Made by a program: the position numbers and the translations under genes
Notes under the pieces: generated by a model
Told to the model about the DNA's origin: nothing
Seen by the model: the letters and a program-made list of their open reading frames with translations, nothing else
Databases searched by the model: none
Shown: positions 18,007-28,740 of the stretch, piece by piece
Position numbering within the stretch: position 1 is the stretch's first letter
Layout of the letters: each line of letters opens with the position of its first letter
Assembly: GCA_001936135.1 (NCBI GenBank)
Contig: CP012822.1
Span: 1,054,001 to 1,118,000, forward strand
Direction: 5' to 3'
Length of the DNA stretch: 64,000 nucleotides
DNA from: Saccharomycopsis fibuligera x Saccharomycopsis cf. fibuligera
Lineage: Eukaryota; Ascomycota; Saccharomycetes; Ascoideales; Saccharomycopsidaceae

Positions 18007-20247
18007 TCATTCATCATCGCTCTCGTCATCGTCTGCCTGCTGCTGTTCTGCTTCATCTTCCTCAGCACCGTCACTTTGGTCAGCTTCGTCAATTTCTCCA
18101 TTATCGTAAATAATCTCATCCTTATCAATGACTTGAATTCCGTCATCACCATTAGCAACATTGGAAGATGAATTAATGCCATCACTACTAGTACCTTTCA
18201 TCACGTTGTTCAAAAGTTGCTTATGTGTCTTGCTGGCCTTAGAGTGGCCACTACTACTGATCAAGTTTCCATCATTGTCTTCTTCACCATCGTTGCCATC
18301 ATCATCACCATCAAGACCATCAAAGTTTGCCCCTTTTTGCAAAGAAAGACCACTTAATTGAGATTCCAATTTATCTTGGTTTCTCAACTCGTACTGAGAT
18401 TTCAATAAGGTTAACTTTCCTTGCAAGTTGAGCAATGTGCTTAAATGATTAGTATCTTCCTTAACTTTAGCTTGGAATTTCTGCAACAAATGGAGTCGTT
18501 TGGCAGTTGAGTGTTTGACAATGTAGGCGCCATTGACAAGGAAGATCAATCTGAACCAATTATTTAACTTCAAGTAAGTCAAATTATCAATTTTGTCATC
18601 TTCACTCTTGAAGAAGAATTTCAAATAAGAGTTGAGAATTGAATCGACCTGTTCATTGCTGGCGCTTTTGAGGATGGTTTTGATTAAAAGCACGTTATAA
18701 TTATTGTCGATGGAAAATTTCACTAACTTTGATGGCTCATTTTGCACGGATTTGAACTCAAGTACTAGCTCGTCAATAGTGGCATTTCCAGTAGTTCTAA
18801 GCTTGTTGTTTCTTCTTCTACGGACAACTTTCTTTTTGGTTGATGTGACTGCGGCATTACCATTACCATTTTCAGCAGCTTTCTTTGATGGGCTAATGTT
18901 GTTGCTATCGTTGGCTTCATCGCTAGTTAGTTGTCTTTTTTCAACATCAACTTCAATAGTGACAGATCCTTTCCTACTGCTGATCAATTTTGATAACTCG
19001 ACTTTAACTACTTTAGAATCAAACTCCACCGCAATGACCAATTCTCCTGAATTTTGATCAACAACGACACCGTTGATGTTCAAATCGCTAAATTCTTCAT
19101 TAATTTGAACTTCAAGGCTTGGATTCGTGTTGCTTGCATTTTTTCTAAAGGCGCACTTGAAAGCTTCAAAAGAATTGTCCCCTTTAAGGACAACTGCATA
19201 TTCTGTGTTTTTGATCTTGAAGAGAGTGAAATCTAAAATATCAGAATTAGCAGCTGTTGCTTCTTGGTCATCATTGTTATCGTCACTATCATTGCTTGAA
19301 GCATTTAATTTGTTAATTATTTTTTGTCCCTCGATGGAGTAAACATAAACGTGAGAATCGTTGTTGAGCAAAATGTATAACAAATCATCATGTACAATAG
19401 ATATTTGTGCTCTTCTTATACTCGATACTGGGCGGCCAAAATCCACAACTGCCTTTTCACCATCGATCTTAAATTCACCGGATTCTGATGATACCGTGAC
19501 AGAAGCTATACTAACTTCTTGATCACCATTAGAAGTGCCACTACTCTGTATCACCTTCAAAGTATTTTCATCCTTGTATACCAACACCACTGCGGTGTCC
19601 TTCGTATCAATGAAGAGACTATTCACATTAACTTTATGAGCTGGCTTAGAACTAAAGACTGAATACTTTTCCACTGTCTTTGTATTGACATCCAAGATCC
19701 AAAAGGAGTCATCTGTCAAAGCTTGGCTCACGGTAATTGCATTGATTTCTGATTTTCTCTTAATGGTAGTAATTGGTGCTATCTCATAATCACTGTTATC
19801 ATTAGCGGTGATACTATCTGAACAAGAATACACTAAAATACTGCCATCTTGTAGCACAACTATCATGTAAGATACAATTTGAGAAAGTTCTTGCTGCTTC
19901 TGAAGTTGTAATTGTTTTTGTGACGTGGTTTGAGTATCGATGGTGATTGAATCATCCAATTTTCTCTTATTGTTCTTCTTTGGAGTGGAGTCAGGCGTCT
20001 CTGAATTACTTCTGCTCTGCTGCTGCTGTTGTTTATTGAAGCTCAAAAATCTTAAAAATTTTATCTTTTCATTTTTGTTTAGTTTGATAGTCTTGAAAAG
20101 TTTCAAACCATTGCTTAACTGTTCTTGATGTTGATCCACGACATATATTTTTATTTCTGATCTTAAGGCTTTATTGAACCCATATGAGAACAAAGTTGCA
20201 TTTGAATTGAAGGCGCAAAAATCGCTGCCGTTTTCATAGGTTGACAT
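18007..20247 (-). CDS. UTP9: U3 snoRNP / t-UTP (UtpA) subunit Utp9
   Basis: This 746-residue protein resembles Utp9, a subunit of the t-UTP/UtpA complex that binds nascent pre-rRNA and supports rDNA transcription and early 18S processing in the nucleolus. The N-terminal half reads as a WD-type beta propeller (for example SFWILDVNTKTVEKYSVF). Near the C-terminus is a Utp12-type helical domain with NWFRLIFLVNGAYIVKHSTA and LSTLLNLQGKLTLLKSQYEL. The end is acidic and contains IIYDNGEIDEAD, close to the tail of yeast Utp9. A basic patch KKKVVRRRRNNK separates the two domains. The protein is longer than yeast Utp9 because of Ser/Asn/Asp insertions. Utp5 shares the Utp12 domain, but the tail motif favours Utp9. 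Confidence 0.85.
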   Translation of the reverse strand: MSTYENGSDFCAFNSNATLFSYGFNKALRSEIKIYVVDQHQEQLSNGLKLFKTIKLNKNEKIKFLRFLSFNKQQQQQSRSNSETPDSTPKKNNKRKLDDSITIDTQTTSQKQLQLQKQQELSQIVSYMIVVLQDGSILVYSCSDSITANDNSDYEIAPITTIKRKSEINAITVSQALTDDSFWILDVNTKTVEKYSVFSSKPAHKVNVNSLFIDTKDTAVVLVYKDENTLKVIQSSGTSNGDQEVSIASVTVSSESGEFKIDGEKAVVDFGRPVSSIRRAQISIVHDDLLYILLNNDSHVYVYSIEGQKIINKLNASSNDSDDNNDDQEATAANSDILDFTLFKIKNTEYAVVLKGDNSFEAFKCAFRKNASNTNPSLEVQINEEFSDLNINGVVVDQNSGELVIAVEFDSKVVKVELSKLISSRKGSVTIEVDVEKRQLTSDEANDSNNISPSKKAAENGNGNAAVTSTKKKVVRRRRNNKLRTTGNATIDELVLEFKSVQNEPSKLVKFSIDNNYNVLLIKTILKSASNEQVDSILNSYLKFFFKSEDDKIDNLTYLKLNNWFRLIFLVNGAYIVKHSTAKRLHLLQKFQAKVKEDTNHLSTLLNLQGKLTLLKSQYELRNQDKLESQLSGLSLQKGANFDGLDGDDDGNDGEEDNDGNLISSSGHSKASKTHKQLLNNVMKGTSSDGINSSSNVANGDDGIQVIDKDEIIYDNGEIDEADQSDGAEEDEAEQQQADDDESDDE

Positions 20248-21082
20248 GATTTATTGGAAAACTGCTTTAAGCTCTGCTTTTGTAGTAATTCTTCCGTAAC
20301 TTTTCAGAAGTAAATCGTGAGTCGAACTAATACAAAAAAAAAAAAAAATCTATTTGTTGTTTCTTAAAACTTGGGCACTTATGCTAAATAAGACAGTATA
20401 ATATATCTGGTACCGTTGCTAAATGATAAGGATCTATGAAAGCCTGCCAAGTGTGACCAGAGAGTATAAGATTTTTCAAATTTAATTATTATATCTCATT
20501 TGATTCTCTTCGTTCAGTATGCACTAGTAAAAAAAAATTTTTTTGATTTTATCTAATTTTATTTTTTTTTTTCATCATCGCTTCTTCGTGCATGAAATGC
20601 GGATACCCGGCGATACCCCATACATTGAACCCTCAACATGTATTCTTATTAATGACAAGAACCATATTACCTGTGTATTTATAAAAGTAACAATTTTGAA
20701 ATAAAGGTTACAATTATTGAAAAAAGAGAGCAACTGTTTCACTAGGTATTAGTTATAAAGCTTGTTAAGTTCGGGCAAAGGAAGGAGAGAAATCAAAATT
20801 TAGACAAAGGAAAAAAAATTTGCAAAAAAAAAAAAAAAAACGAAAAAGTAAAGCAGATTAAAAAGGTACGTATGAAGGAAACACAAGCGAAAGACAATAA
20901 AAAGATATCTGAGTAAAAAAAACTAGAAAGATTTTTTTGATTCAAAAATTCTCTAGAAAAGCTATAAAGCAGTATTAACATGATAAAAGAGAAACAACTA
21001 GAAGAAATTAATGACAAAACTAAAATGCCAGGATGATATATGTAGGGTCTAATAATAAGTATGATACTCATTAAACAAGAAA
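20248..21082 (-). promoter_or_regulatory. UTP9 upstream region with RRPE-like and PAC-like elements
   Basis: About 835 bp lie between the UTP9 start and the 3' end of the karyopherin gene. AAAAATTTTT at 20533-20542 resembles the RRPE element. On the minus strand GCGATGAT (20574-20581) matches the PAC element GCGATGAG at 7 of 8 bases, about 30 bp away. This pair is typical of ribosome-biogenesis promoters. It sits about 290-330 bp before the ATG, further than usual. The right part is A-rich spacer. Confidence 0.4.
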
Positions 21083-24000
21083 TCAATTTTGATTTAGAAT
21101 AGTTTGTAGCATTGAAACTTGTGTCTCATTTAAACTTTGAACAAAGGCTTGATATTTGGCATTATCAGCTTGTTCAAGATGATTAAGCGATTGTTTCACT
21201 GCAGCGAAAATATTCAAATTATCCAACGGGTTATTAGACAATGGGTCTTCAATTGCTTCTTCATCATCAAATCCAAAGTCATCTTCGTCTTCGAAAGCGT
21301 CTTCATCTTCGTATTCATCCTCAAAAAATCCTTCTTCGTTGGATACTGCTTGATTAATTCCAGTAGAGTGTAATTGAGATTCCAATTTTTCTGATTCATT
21401 CTTCAAGAAACTCAAGTATTCTCCACTCTTAATGTCTCCACTACTAACAGCGTTACCGTCATCAGCAGTAGACTTTTTAGAATTTTTCTCCATAAATTCT
21501 CTTTCTTCATTGAGCCAATCTTCTTCTCCATCATCTTCATTGAAAGCGTGGAATTGACTTTCGTATAATTTTTGATCCTCGGCATTATAGTCAAATGAGG
21601 TTTCCTCAAAAGCGGTTCTCTTTTTCTCGAGAGCATTGATGGCAATTGGAAGCTTTTCAATCAAGTAGATCAAGTTTTGAATAAGGTTTTCGAAAATTAA
21701 GTTCAAATGATACTTTTGGAACTCTTCAGAAGTTAAGTTATTCAACAAACTAATTAGTCCAAGTGTAGAAATTTTCAAATCAAACACTCTTTTTAGATCA
21801 GCCTTAGGGTTTTTTTTGGCCATAGCAGCGTCTGGTATTAATGCTTTGAACCAGATTTGGAAAAATGCTTCAAAGAAGTTATACTTGATTAACAAATCCA
21901 ACGTACCGTGAATATCATAAATTAACCCACTAATAATTAAGTTCAAAGCATTCACTTTCAACTTTTTGTTGGACAAAACTTTCTTAAACACCTCTGTAAA
22001 GATAGGATTGCTGGTAAAGTATTGCAAAGGAGCGCCAGTTAATTGACTTATAAATTCAATGTTTTGCTGCGATTGAGGCAAGTCCTCTTCCTTTTGATAG
22101 TACGCAATAGTATGTAACGTTTGCTTGAAAAGAGAAACTAAAGATGTTTCAATTAATTCGGCAGTGTATGCAGTAGCTCGGCTTTTCATAGATAAAATAA
22201 AATTAGCAGCGAGTTCATGATACGCTTGCAAGTTTTCCATGTTGTAAGCAGAACCTTCTTGACCTGGTTCATCGTTAACGGTAATGTCTTCTTGATAGTA
22301 TCCATCATTGATTATGATTTTCATAACATCAAAAAAGCCATTAGCATAGGCTGGCTCATTTATCAAATCTTCTTGACCATAAGTCAAAAGGTTGTTGAGA
22401 GCCGGCAAGCTCTCAGACAAAAATGTCAAGATTAAGGAATCATCTTTGTGGTTTTTGAAATTCTTTTCCACTATACTTTCAAGGAAAATCAACCACATGT
22501 TTTTGGAAATCTTGCGAGATAAAAAACTAGAGTTTTCAATCAATTCAAACACTTCTGTGTAGTAATCGTCCAAATTATTATCCAAAATTACTTTGATAAC
22601 TAACAAAAATGATTCTTCTAATTGGAAAATTGAGTCACTAGAGTTTTCAAAGGACAAAAGAATAGTAACCATAGTGTTCATAATTCCATTTATCACCATT
22701 TGCTTGTCTGGAGACACCGCTTTCATGTTTTCTTCTTCTTCGAAAATGTTCAAAATTTGAGAAGACAAATTTTTCATTAACTCGATACCAAATGGTTGCA
22801 ATTGAGTGCTAAAAAGTTCAACTATTTCTTGCATGACCCCACTAAGGACGTCTAAATCAATTTTTTTAGATAAAATTAACAATTTTTGCATGATTAAAAT
22901 AATATCTTTGGATAATATTTCTTTGAAATTTTCGTAAGACAAGAAAGCTTGTAACGTTAATGCAGCTTGTGTCTGAACTGGTAACAATGATTCTTCTTCC
23001 TCGTCTCCTTCGACACTATTCTTATCTATGGTCATTGGCTGATTATCCAAGCTAACAAAATGGCTGATATCAGCGTCAGCTGTCTCGTTATTAAAAATGT
23101 TCAAGTTAACTAATACACCTTGATAAATCTTGAATAAGAGAACTTCATTGTTGCTTAAGTCCATAGTGCTAAATTTCTCGATGACATCCAAAGCTCTTAA
23201 TCTAACAAATGCATACTTGTTCATCAAATTTGGAATGACAAAATATTGCAAAAAGTCATACAAATGACTGTGAAAGCTGTTTCTTGGGTTGACTAAAATA
23301 TGTGATATAGAGCCAATTATTCTTAAAGCACCATCTTTTCTCTTTGCCATACTAAGAGTTTCAGCCTGAGGAGTAGAGGCATTGTTGTTAAGTTCAACCA
23401 ATAAGTCATGACAGATTTTCAAGATAATACTCAAGGAGGAGGATTGTCTCGTTTCTGCTAAAGTGGTGACCAAATTCAATGCAGCCAAATCATCAACGAT
23501 GCAGTCATCATCAAAGACATCCATAGTTATGTGAATGTATTCGACTGGATCTTCTTCAATCAACTTCAAGTTTGAGTTCTTGGTAATTAATACGGGGAAA
23601 ATAAACTTAGAAATAATCTCATTTAGGTTACTCTTGAAGAAAGTTTTCCATAATTTATTAATTTTGATACAATTGTCTAAAAAGACAATCAAATGATATA
23701 AGCAGTTGCTAGATAAGTAAAGTTCCTTATTGCACCAACTGGTGATCAATTGAAAATAAAGAGTCAAAATTTCTGGAACAAAATCATCTAGAAAGAACAT
23801 TTTAAACTCCAAGTAGTTTTTTTCCTTTGAGTGGTTAGAAGAAGAAGTCAAAGAGTTCATTGGCGTACCGTATTTGGTAAATAAGGTTGACAAGTTTGCA
23901 AATGACCATTTTTTGGCTTTAACCCATTGATTATTTTTGATTTCGAGGTCAATATTGATTCCGTTATTATCATCAGCATTGATGTCATCACTTTCTAAAT

Positions 24001-24913
24001 TTTGTTGATGTTGTTGAGCCAAACCCAAGAGGTAAGAAGGTAAAGGTTGCTTAATTACTTGCAACTGCAAATTTATCCACACAAAAGCGGTTTCTTTGTC
24101 TTGCAATGGAACAGGCAAATCATGATAAATGACAAATTTGAAGCATTTGATAATGAATTTTAGCAATTCGCCATGCAAGCCATCAACAAGCACTGCTAAT
24201 TTGTTATCCAAAGTGATTTGTGAAGTTTGATTTGGTTTATTTATTAACGAGGTTGCTATTTGCACGAGAATTGGAAATACTTTAATAATTAATGGGTCCA
24301 AAGTTTCACTTCTCACGTTGTTACTAGACCATCTGTAAGTACGACAAATCTCTGCTAAGCAAAACAAGCCGGTGTAAACTTTGGCAAAATCCTCGCCGCT
24401 ATTGATGATCAAATTGATGCAGCTATCGAGTAAAACTTGATCATTGTTACGATAGTCGATATTGATTATAGTACTCAATATTGGCAAAAGTTGATTTTTC
24501 TTCAAAAGAATCAAATCATGGATCTGTTCGTATGACGAAACAGAGCTATCAATGGACAAGTTGGTGATATGGATAATGATCTCGATCAATTTTTGCTTGA
24601 TTATAGTTTTTTCTTCCTCTGAAATTAGGATATTGCTGTCAAAGTCATTGAATCTGCTTTTACTGCTATTGCTAGCCTTTTTGATATCTTCAACCGTATT
24701 TTTCCAGTTGTAAGCAATGACATTCTTAACAGAAATGGAAGCAGCGAGCTTGACAAGATTCGGAACATCATCATTAAGCACCAAATCCAAACAGGAGGAG
24801 ATGAAGCCAGGCTGGTGGGTAAGCTGGGTGAGGTTAATTTCAGCCTGGCGTCTGATGGACTGGTCTGAGCTGTAAGATCCAGTGAAAATATCGTGTAGAG
24901 TTCTGAGATCCAT
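21083..24913 (-). CDS. Importin-7/8 family karyopherin (Nmd5/Sxm1 type)
   Basis: From ATG 24913 this is 1276 residues, built of HEAT-type helical repeats. The N-terminus (MDLRTLHDIFTGSYSSDQSI, then NLTQLTHQPGFISSCLDLVL and KLAASISVKNVIAYNW) is an importin-beta N-terminal domain that binds Ran-GTP. Family-specific text includes YTGLFCLAEICRTYRW. A very acidic stretch (EDEYEDEDAFEDEDDFGF) precedes a final helical segment with NPLDNLNIF, as in importin-7/8 proteins. These carriers import ribosomal proteins, TFIIS, Hog1 or Lhp1, depending on the paralogue. I cannot tell Nmd5 (Kap119) from Sxm1 (Kap108) by eye. The frame continues upstream of 24913 only from a TTG codon, so I reject that extension. 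Confidence 0.88.
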   Translation of the reverse strand: MDLRTLHDIFTGSYSSDQSIRRQAEINLTQLTHQPGFISSCLDLVLNDDVPNLVKLAASISVKNVIAYNWKNTVEDIKKASNSSKSRFNDFDSNILISEEEKTIIKQKLIEIIIHITNLSIDSSVSSYEQIHDLILLKKNQLLPILSTIINIDYRNNDQVLLDSCINLIINSGEDFAKVYTGLFCLAEICRTYRWSSNNVRSETLDPLIIKVFPILVQIATSLINKPNQTSQITLDNKLAVLVDGLHGELLKFIIKCFKFVIYHDLPVPLQDKETAFVWINLQLQVIKQPLPSYLLGLAQQHQQNLESDDINADDNNGINIDLEIKNNQWVKAKKWSFANLSTLFTKYGTPMNSLTSSSNHSKEKNYLEFKMFFLDDFVPEILTLYFQLITSWCNKELYLSSNCLYHLIVFLDNCIKINKLWKTFFKSNLNEIISKFIFPVLITKNSNLKLIEEDPVEYIHITMDVFDDDCIVDDLAALNLVTTLAETRQSSSLSIILKICHDLLVELNNNASTPQAETLSMAKRKDGALRIIGSISHILVNPRNSFHSHLYDFLQYFVIPNLMNKYAFVRLRALDVIEKFSTMDLSNNEVLLFKIYQGVLVNLNIFNNETADADISHFVSLDNQPMTIDKNSVEGDEEEESLLPVQTQAALTLQAFLSYENFKEILSKDIILIMQKLLILSKKIDLDVLSGVMQEIVELFSTQLQPFGIELMKNLSSQILNIFEEEENMKAVSPDKQMVINGIMNTMVTILLSFENSSDSIFQLEESFLLVIKVILDNNLDDYYTEVFELIENSSFLSRKISKNMWLIFLESIVEKNFKNHKDDSLILTFLSESLPALNNLLTYGQEDLINEPAYANGFFDVMKIIINDGYYQEDITVNDEPGQEGSAYNMENLQAYHELAANFILSMKSRATAYTAELIETSLVSLFKQTLHTIAYYQKEEDLPQSQQNIEFISQLTGAPLQYFTSNPIFTEVFKKVLSNKKLKVNALNLIISGLIYDIHGTLDLLIKYNFFEAFFQIWFKALIPDAAMAKKNPKADLKRVFDLKISTLGLISLLNNLTSEEFQKYHLNLIFENLIQNLIYLIEKLPIAINALEKKRTAFEETSFDYNAEDQKLYESQFHAFNEDDGEEDWLNEEREFMEKNSKKSTADDGNAVSSGDIKSGEYLSFLKNESEKLESQLHSTGINQAVSNEEGFFEDEYEDEDAFEDEDDFGFDDEEAIEDPLSNNPLDNLNIFAAVKQSLNHLEQADNAKYQAFVQSLNETQVSMLQTILNQN

Positions 24914-25226
24914 AGTGAGCTTAAGCGCTGGCAACGTATCTATCAACAATCAACAATGATTCTTTCTATGTGGTGCGACACAATGAATGGATCAACAGTT
25001 AATGGGATGTATTTCGTTCTGCTGTCTTCTAGTGTAGATGCAGAAGACTTTGGATGGATCAGAGGTTTATTCACAGGTGTGCGGCTATTTAGAATGTTTG
25101 TAAGACAAAGATTGCAACAGGCTTCAATTGTAGCGATCTCATCCAGGGTATAAAGGTCAAGGAGGATGTTATTGAGTGGAAGAGTGAATCAGATGAAGTG
25201 CGTTTCGCTGTTGAAATTTTTTTCCC

Positions 25227-25259
<33 letters not shown>

Positions 25260-25706
25260 CTGCGCTCTAAGGATCATCGCTATGCGCCTGTGGTAGTCAA
25301 CGGGGAAAATCAAGAGAAAAAAATTGCGATGCTCTGAAAAGAGCGAGTGACTGGTCCCTGGGGGTGGTGCTAAATAGCGTTCAAAAACGCCAGAAGCTGC
25401 AATTGACCACGAAGCAAGACGTTTCACTCCATTGAAGAGTAAACTACTACAGGCGTTTTATATTTGGAAACTTTTCAAACTCAATAGTCGAGAAAGACTT
25501 CATCTTATTGTATTGTTTCATCTTAATTACTCTCAACATCCAGGGCCTGTATATTAGTTAAACGACAAAGCGGACATTGAAGAGACAGTAACAGTCTTTC
25601 CAAAAAAAATTGATAAAACCACCAAGTAATTGAATATTTTCTATTTCAATTTACTTTAGACTGATATCATAAGATAAAGTTTACATTGTTGGGCCGTATA
25701 GGTAAT
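24914..25706. promoter_or_regulatory. Divergent promoter region with 31-nt poly(T)
   Basis: Upstream regions of the karyopherin gene (minus) and the MDM31-type gene (plus) share about 790 bp. An uninterrupted 31-nt poly(T) tract lies at 25229-25259. Short open frames here have no recognisable content. Confidence 0.6.
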
Positions 25707-27527
25707 ATGTGGAATACACTAGTACGACCAACGATCAAGTATATACCCGGGCTTTGCCACTTTGGCAGCTATGGAAATACTTCATATAAAGACATAATAA
25801 CACTACAGAGAATGCTCTTGTCAAATACAATGATATTTTTCCGACGTCAGAGGCTTTTATCGACCTCAAGCAAACACACTAGTAACACAATACAGAGCTA
25901 TACCACTTTACGGAAATCGTTAGATCCATCAGCAAATCAATACCAATTCCGACAACTTCCACTCCGAAGTTTAAGTTCCAGTCCAAAGGCCCTCCAAAAT
26001 ACCGATACAGAGCACCATAGTCTTCGAAACTTCAAGGCCAACAGCTACATACAAAGTCTAAATAACCAATACCAACTAATAAAACAGCGTCGCAGAGAAC
26101 AAATTAAGAAATTTGGAATAGTACTACTAGTTTTGGTTACAGCGTGGGCGGTGATATCATATATATATAACCGACAAATTAAAGAATTCATAGCCCGATT
26201 GATTGGCAATTACATCACCAAGAACTCCAGATTCACAGTGGTCTTCGAAGAAGCCAGCATTTTGCCCGGCTGGAATCAGTTATATTTCAAGAAGTGTTTC
26301 ATCTCAAGACGACCAAAGTTGCAAAAGCAATTTGTTAAAGGTAATCAGCAAGATGCACTTGATAATGCAGTAAAAGAAAGAGATACATCCATAACAACAA
26401 ATACCGATGATATCATTGACGACACAGAAACTGAAGAATTTGACGATGGGAACTATACCCAGTACGATTTGACCATAAATGAGATCAATTTAAAAATTTC
26501 ATTTTTCAAATGGCTCAACAGCAAAGGGATACTAACGGATGTTGAATTTAAAGGTGTACGGGGAATAATTGATCGTACCCATGTACATTGGGATGCGAAT
26601 GATGATGCAAGAAACTACTTGAATGTGCCTTCACCTAATGACTTCAACCTTGAAAGTATGAAAATTGAAGATTTTTTAGTAACATTATACCAACCAGGGA
26701 ACTTCAGACCATTCAACATTAGTATATTCAATTGCAACTTGCCCAAGTTGCGTCAAAATTGGCTCTTGATTGATTTCTTGAGTGCGAATAATATAAACGG
26801 GTCCTATGATGGGTCTTTATTTACCATCAATAAGATTCATGATTCTAAGACTAATGAATTTTTCACTCGTTGCAGAATTGATGGCTTGAATGTTGATCAT
26901 TTGAATGCGGGAGTAGATGGCCCCTTTGGGTGGATTGTTAAAGGGAAAGTAGACATGTTAGGCGACCTTAACATTCCAAATAACAGCTATAGTCTTGAAG
27001 ACTTTTTAAAGATTGTGAAAAACGATGTCGTGGAAAAACTACGGGAGAAGGAAACCACCGACACTAGCCCCGTGTCCGAATCGCCAGCAGCAACGAAGGA
27101 TATACCGCCAAATATTTATAAGCATGACTATGATAGGGAATATCGCAGCTACTACCACGAAAATGACCAATTCAAGCTAAAACTCCGGATCCAGTTGAAT
27201 AATGTGAAGGCAAAGCTTCCGCTTTTCACTAACGAGCTTTCGTACTTAAACTACGCTTTAATGCGGCCTATTATTGGATACATCAACTCCAGACAAACTT
27301 ATGTGGCTATCGACTGCAACGTGGTTAAAGATATGAAGGATTTTAACGGATCTTGGACAGTATATGATAGTTTGCTTATGGACGACATTTCGAATAAAGT
27401 GTACGAGGAGTTTGGCAATTATGTGATTGACGAGGAACAAAAGAAGCAAAGAGTAAAGAAAATTGGGTTTTGGGCTCTTCATATAATGATGCAGGTGTTG
27501 TTGCTCGGTTTGGCCAGCATTGGTTGA
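25707..27527 (+). CDS. MDM31: Mdm31/Mdm32 family mitochondrial inner-membrane protein
   Basis: From ATG 25707 this is 606 residues. The N-terminus is rich in Arg, Lys, Ser and Thr, as in a mitochondrial presequence. One membrane helix lies at about 136-154 (KFGIVLLVLVTAWAVISYIY) and another at the C-terminus (IMMQVLLLGLASIG). The core contains FKGVRGIIDRTHVHWD, LVTLYQPGNFRPFNISIFNC and WLLIDFLSANNINGSYD, very like yeast Mdm31. These proteins act in the inner membrane in mitochondrial shape, inheritance, mtDNA stability and lipid homeostasis. Mdm32 is the alternative paralogue, but the central block reads closer to Mdm31. A Puf3-type TGTAAATA lies 13 nt after the stop (27540-27547). The reading frame upstream of 25707 starts only at TTG. 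Confidence 0.82.
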   Translation: MWNTLVRPTIKYIPGLCHFGSYGNTSYKDIITLQRMLLSNTMIFFRRQRLLSTSSKHTSNTIQSYTTLRKSLDPSANQYQFRQLPLRSLSSSPKALQNTDTEHHSLRNFKANSYIQSLNNQYQLIKQRRREQIKKFGIVLLVLVTAWAVISYIYNRQIKEFIARLIGNYITKNSRFTVVFEEASILPGWNQLYFKKCFISRRPKLQKQFVKGNQQDALDNAVKERDTSITTNTDDIIDDTETEEFDDGNYTQYDLTINEINLKISFFKWLNSKGILTDVEFKGVRGIIDRTHVHWDANDDARNYLNVPSPNDFNLESMKIEDFLVTLYQPGNFRPFNISIFNCNLPKLRQNWLLIDFLSANNINGSYDGSLFTINKIHDSKTNEFFTRCRIDGLNVDHLNAGVDGPFGWIVKGKVDMLGDLNIPNNSYSLEDFLKIVKNDVVEKLREKETTDTSPVSESPAATKDIPPNIYKHDYDREYRSYYHENDQFKLKLRIQLNNVKAKLPLFTNELSYLNYALMRPIIGYINSRQTYVAIDCNVVKDMKDFNGSWTVYDSLLMDDISNKVYEEFGNYVIDEEQKKQRVKKIGFWALHIMMQVLLLGLASIG

Positions 27528-27778
27528 GGAACCATATTTTGTAAATACGTGTTTTATATTTTGTCTATATGTGTATTGTGATATCCAATATGATGAGAGA
27601 ACAGAACTGCTGGCTCGGTTTGGTAATAAAACGTGTTCTTTTTTAGCCTTTGGTCCGGCAGACGTTGAGGGATACTATAGTATAAAACTTGTTTTGTTAG
27701 TGCTTATCACTAGCTATTAACTGAGCGAAAAGCATATATATATAAATCGTTTTTTAAAAACGTAAATCAGCGTAAACT

Positions 27779-28740
27779 ATGTCTGAAACTATTGCACGGC
27801 ATGAGCCTGCATCAGAAATTCAGCTGCATGTTGTAGCTCTATTGCAAGCCTTGGGACTATTTATCGTCTTCGAGCAGTATTTCATTAATCCATTTGTCGT
27901 TGGTATTACCAGAATTTTCATTATTTTTCAAGATCTTGCTAAAAAAATAACATTGGCGAAAAGAAGGTCACTCTCAAGATTGATCTTTACTTGCTTTCAC
28001 CGTTCATGCTCGTTTATTTCCTTGAGTTCCCCACAAAACTAAATTTGGACATCTTACAAATAGATGGCATTTATCCAATACTTTCCATAAGCAAATTGCG
28101 GTTCTTTCGTGCATATACTGCATTTTTCGACCCAGGTATTGTATTCCAGTTTTTTTCCAATGTCACGCTCCAAAGAGTCAGACCTCATTTTTGGATCATT
28201 ATATCTATTCTATTGTACGGCTCCCTCACTTTGGCTACAGGTTTTGTTTCAGTTCTTTCAAGGTTTGATAACTGTAAATGGCTTTTGATTATCGAAGGAG
28301 CAATAACTATAGCAGCATCTATCTATTATTTTATTCGTAACAATTCTAGATTTTCTATAAAATGCCAGGTTTCTCAACGATGACGAAACTTCATTTTTAA
28401 TCCAAAAACTTGAGCTTTATTAGGGAAAATTTAGTTTTGAATTAGAGATCCATTTTGCAGAATTAAAGTTCATGCTTACTGAGGCAGGATTCGCCTCTCT
28501 GGTTATATGTTACGCCACGTATTGTTATGCTTTCTTCGAACCTTTTTACATCTCCGAGATTTACAATAAAAGTGTCGCGGACACAAATATAATGTGTACT
28601 CCCTTGGATTGTGACTTTTTTCTACAGCAGTTTCCAATCCTTTTTATCGGAATATTTCCAAATGAGATTGCTACGCCTAAATGCGAATGTTATGGCCACC
28701 ATAATTGGTGGCGGCATGGCATATTGGTTTAACATGTTCT
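27779..28740 (+). pseudogene. Decayed MFS permease, allantoate-permease-like copy
   Basis: Three frames together align in order with the intact permease at 29901-31484. Recognisable blocks are VTLKIDLYLL (intact: LTWKIDFHVV), ILQIDGIYPILSISKLRFF (intact: ILQIEGLYSSLSLSKLQFF), KWLLIIEGAITIAAS (intact: RWLLIIEGAITMGTS) and YCYAFFEPFYISEI (intact: MAYALFEPVFMLEI). About 200 bp are missing between GFV and WLLII, there are at least two frame changes, and a stop occurs in the N-terminal part. The C-terminal third after GGGMAY is absent. An ATG at 27779 and a TATA-like stretch at 27735-27747 remain. This is a tandem duplicate of the downstream gene that has lost function. Confidence 0.9.

Noticed and set aside
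24914-24949. N-terminal extension of the karyopherin
   Set aside because: It opens at TTG; the importin N-terminal domain begins naturally at ATG 24913.
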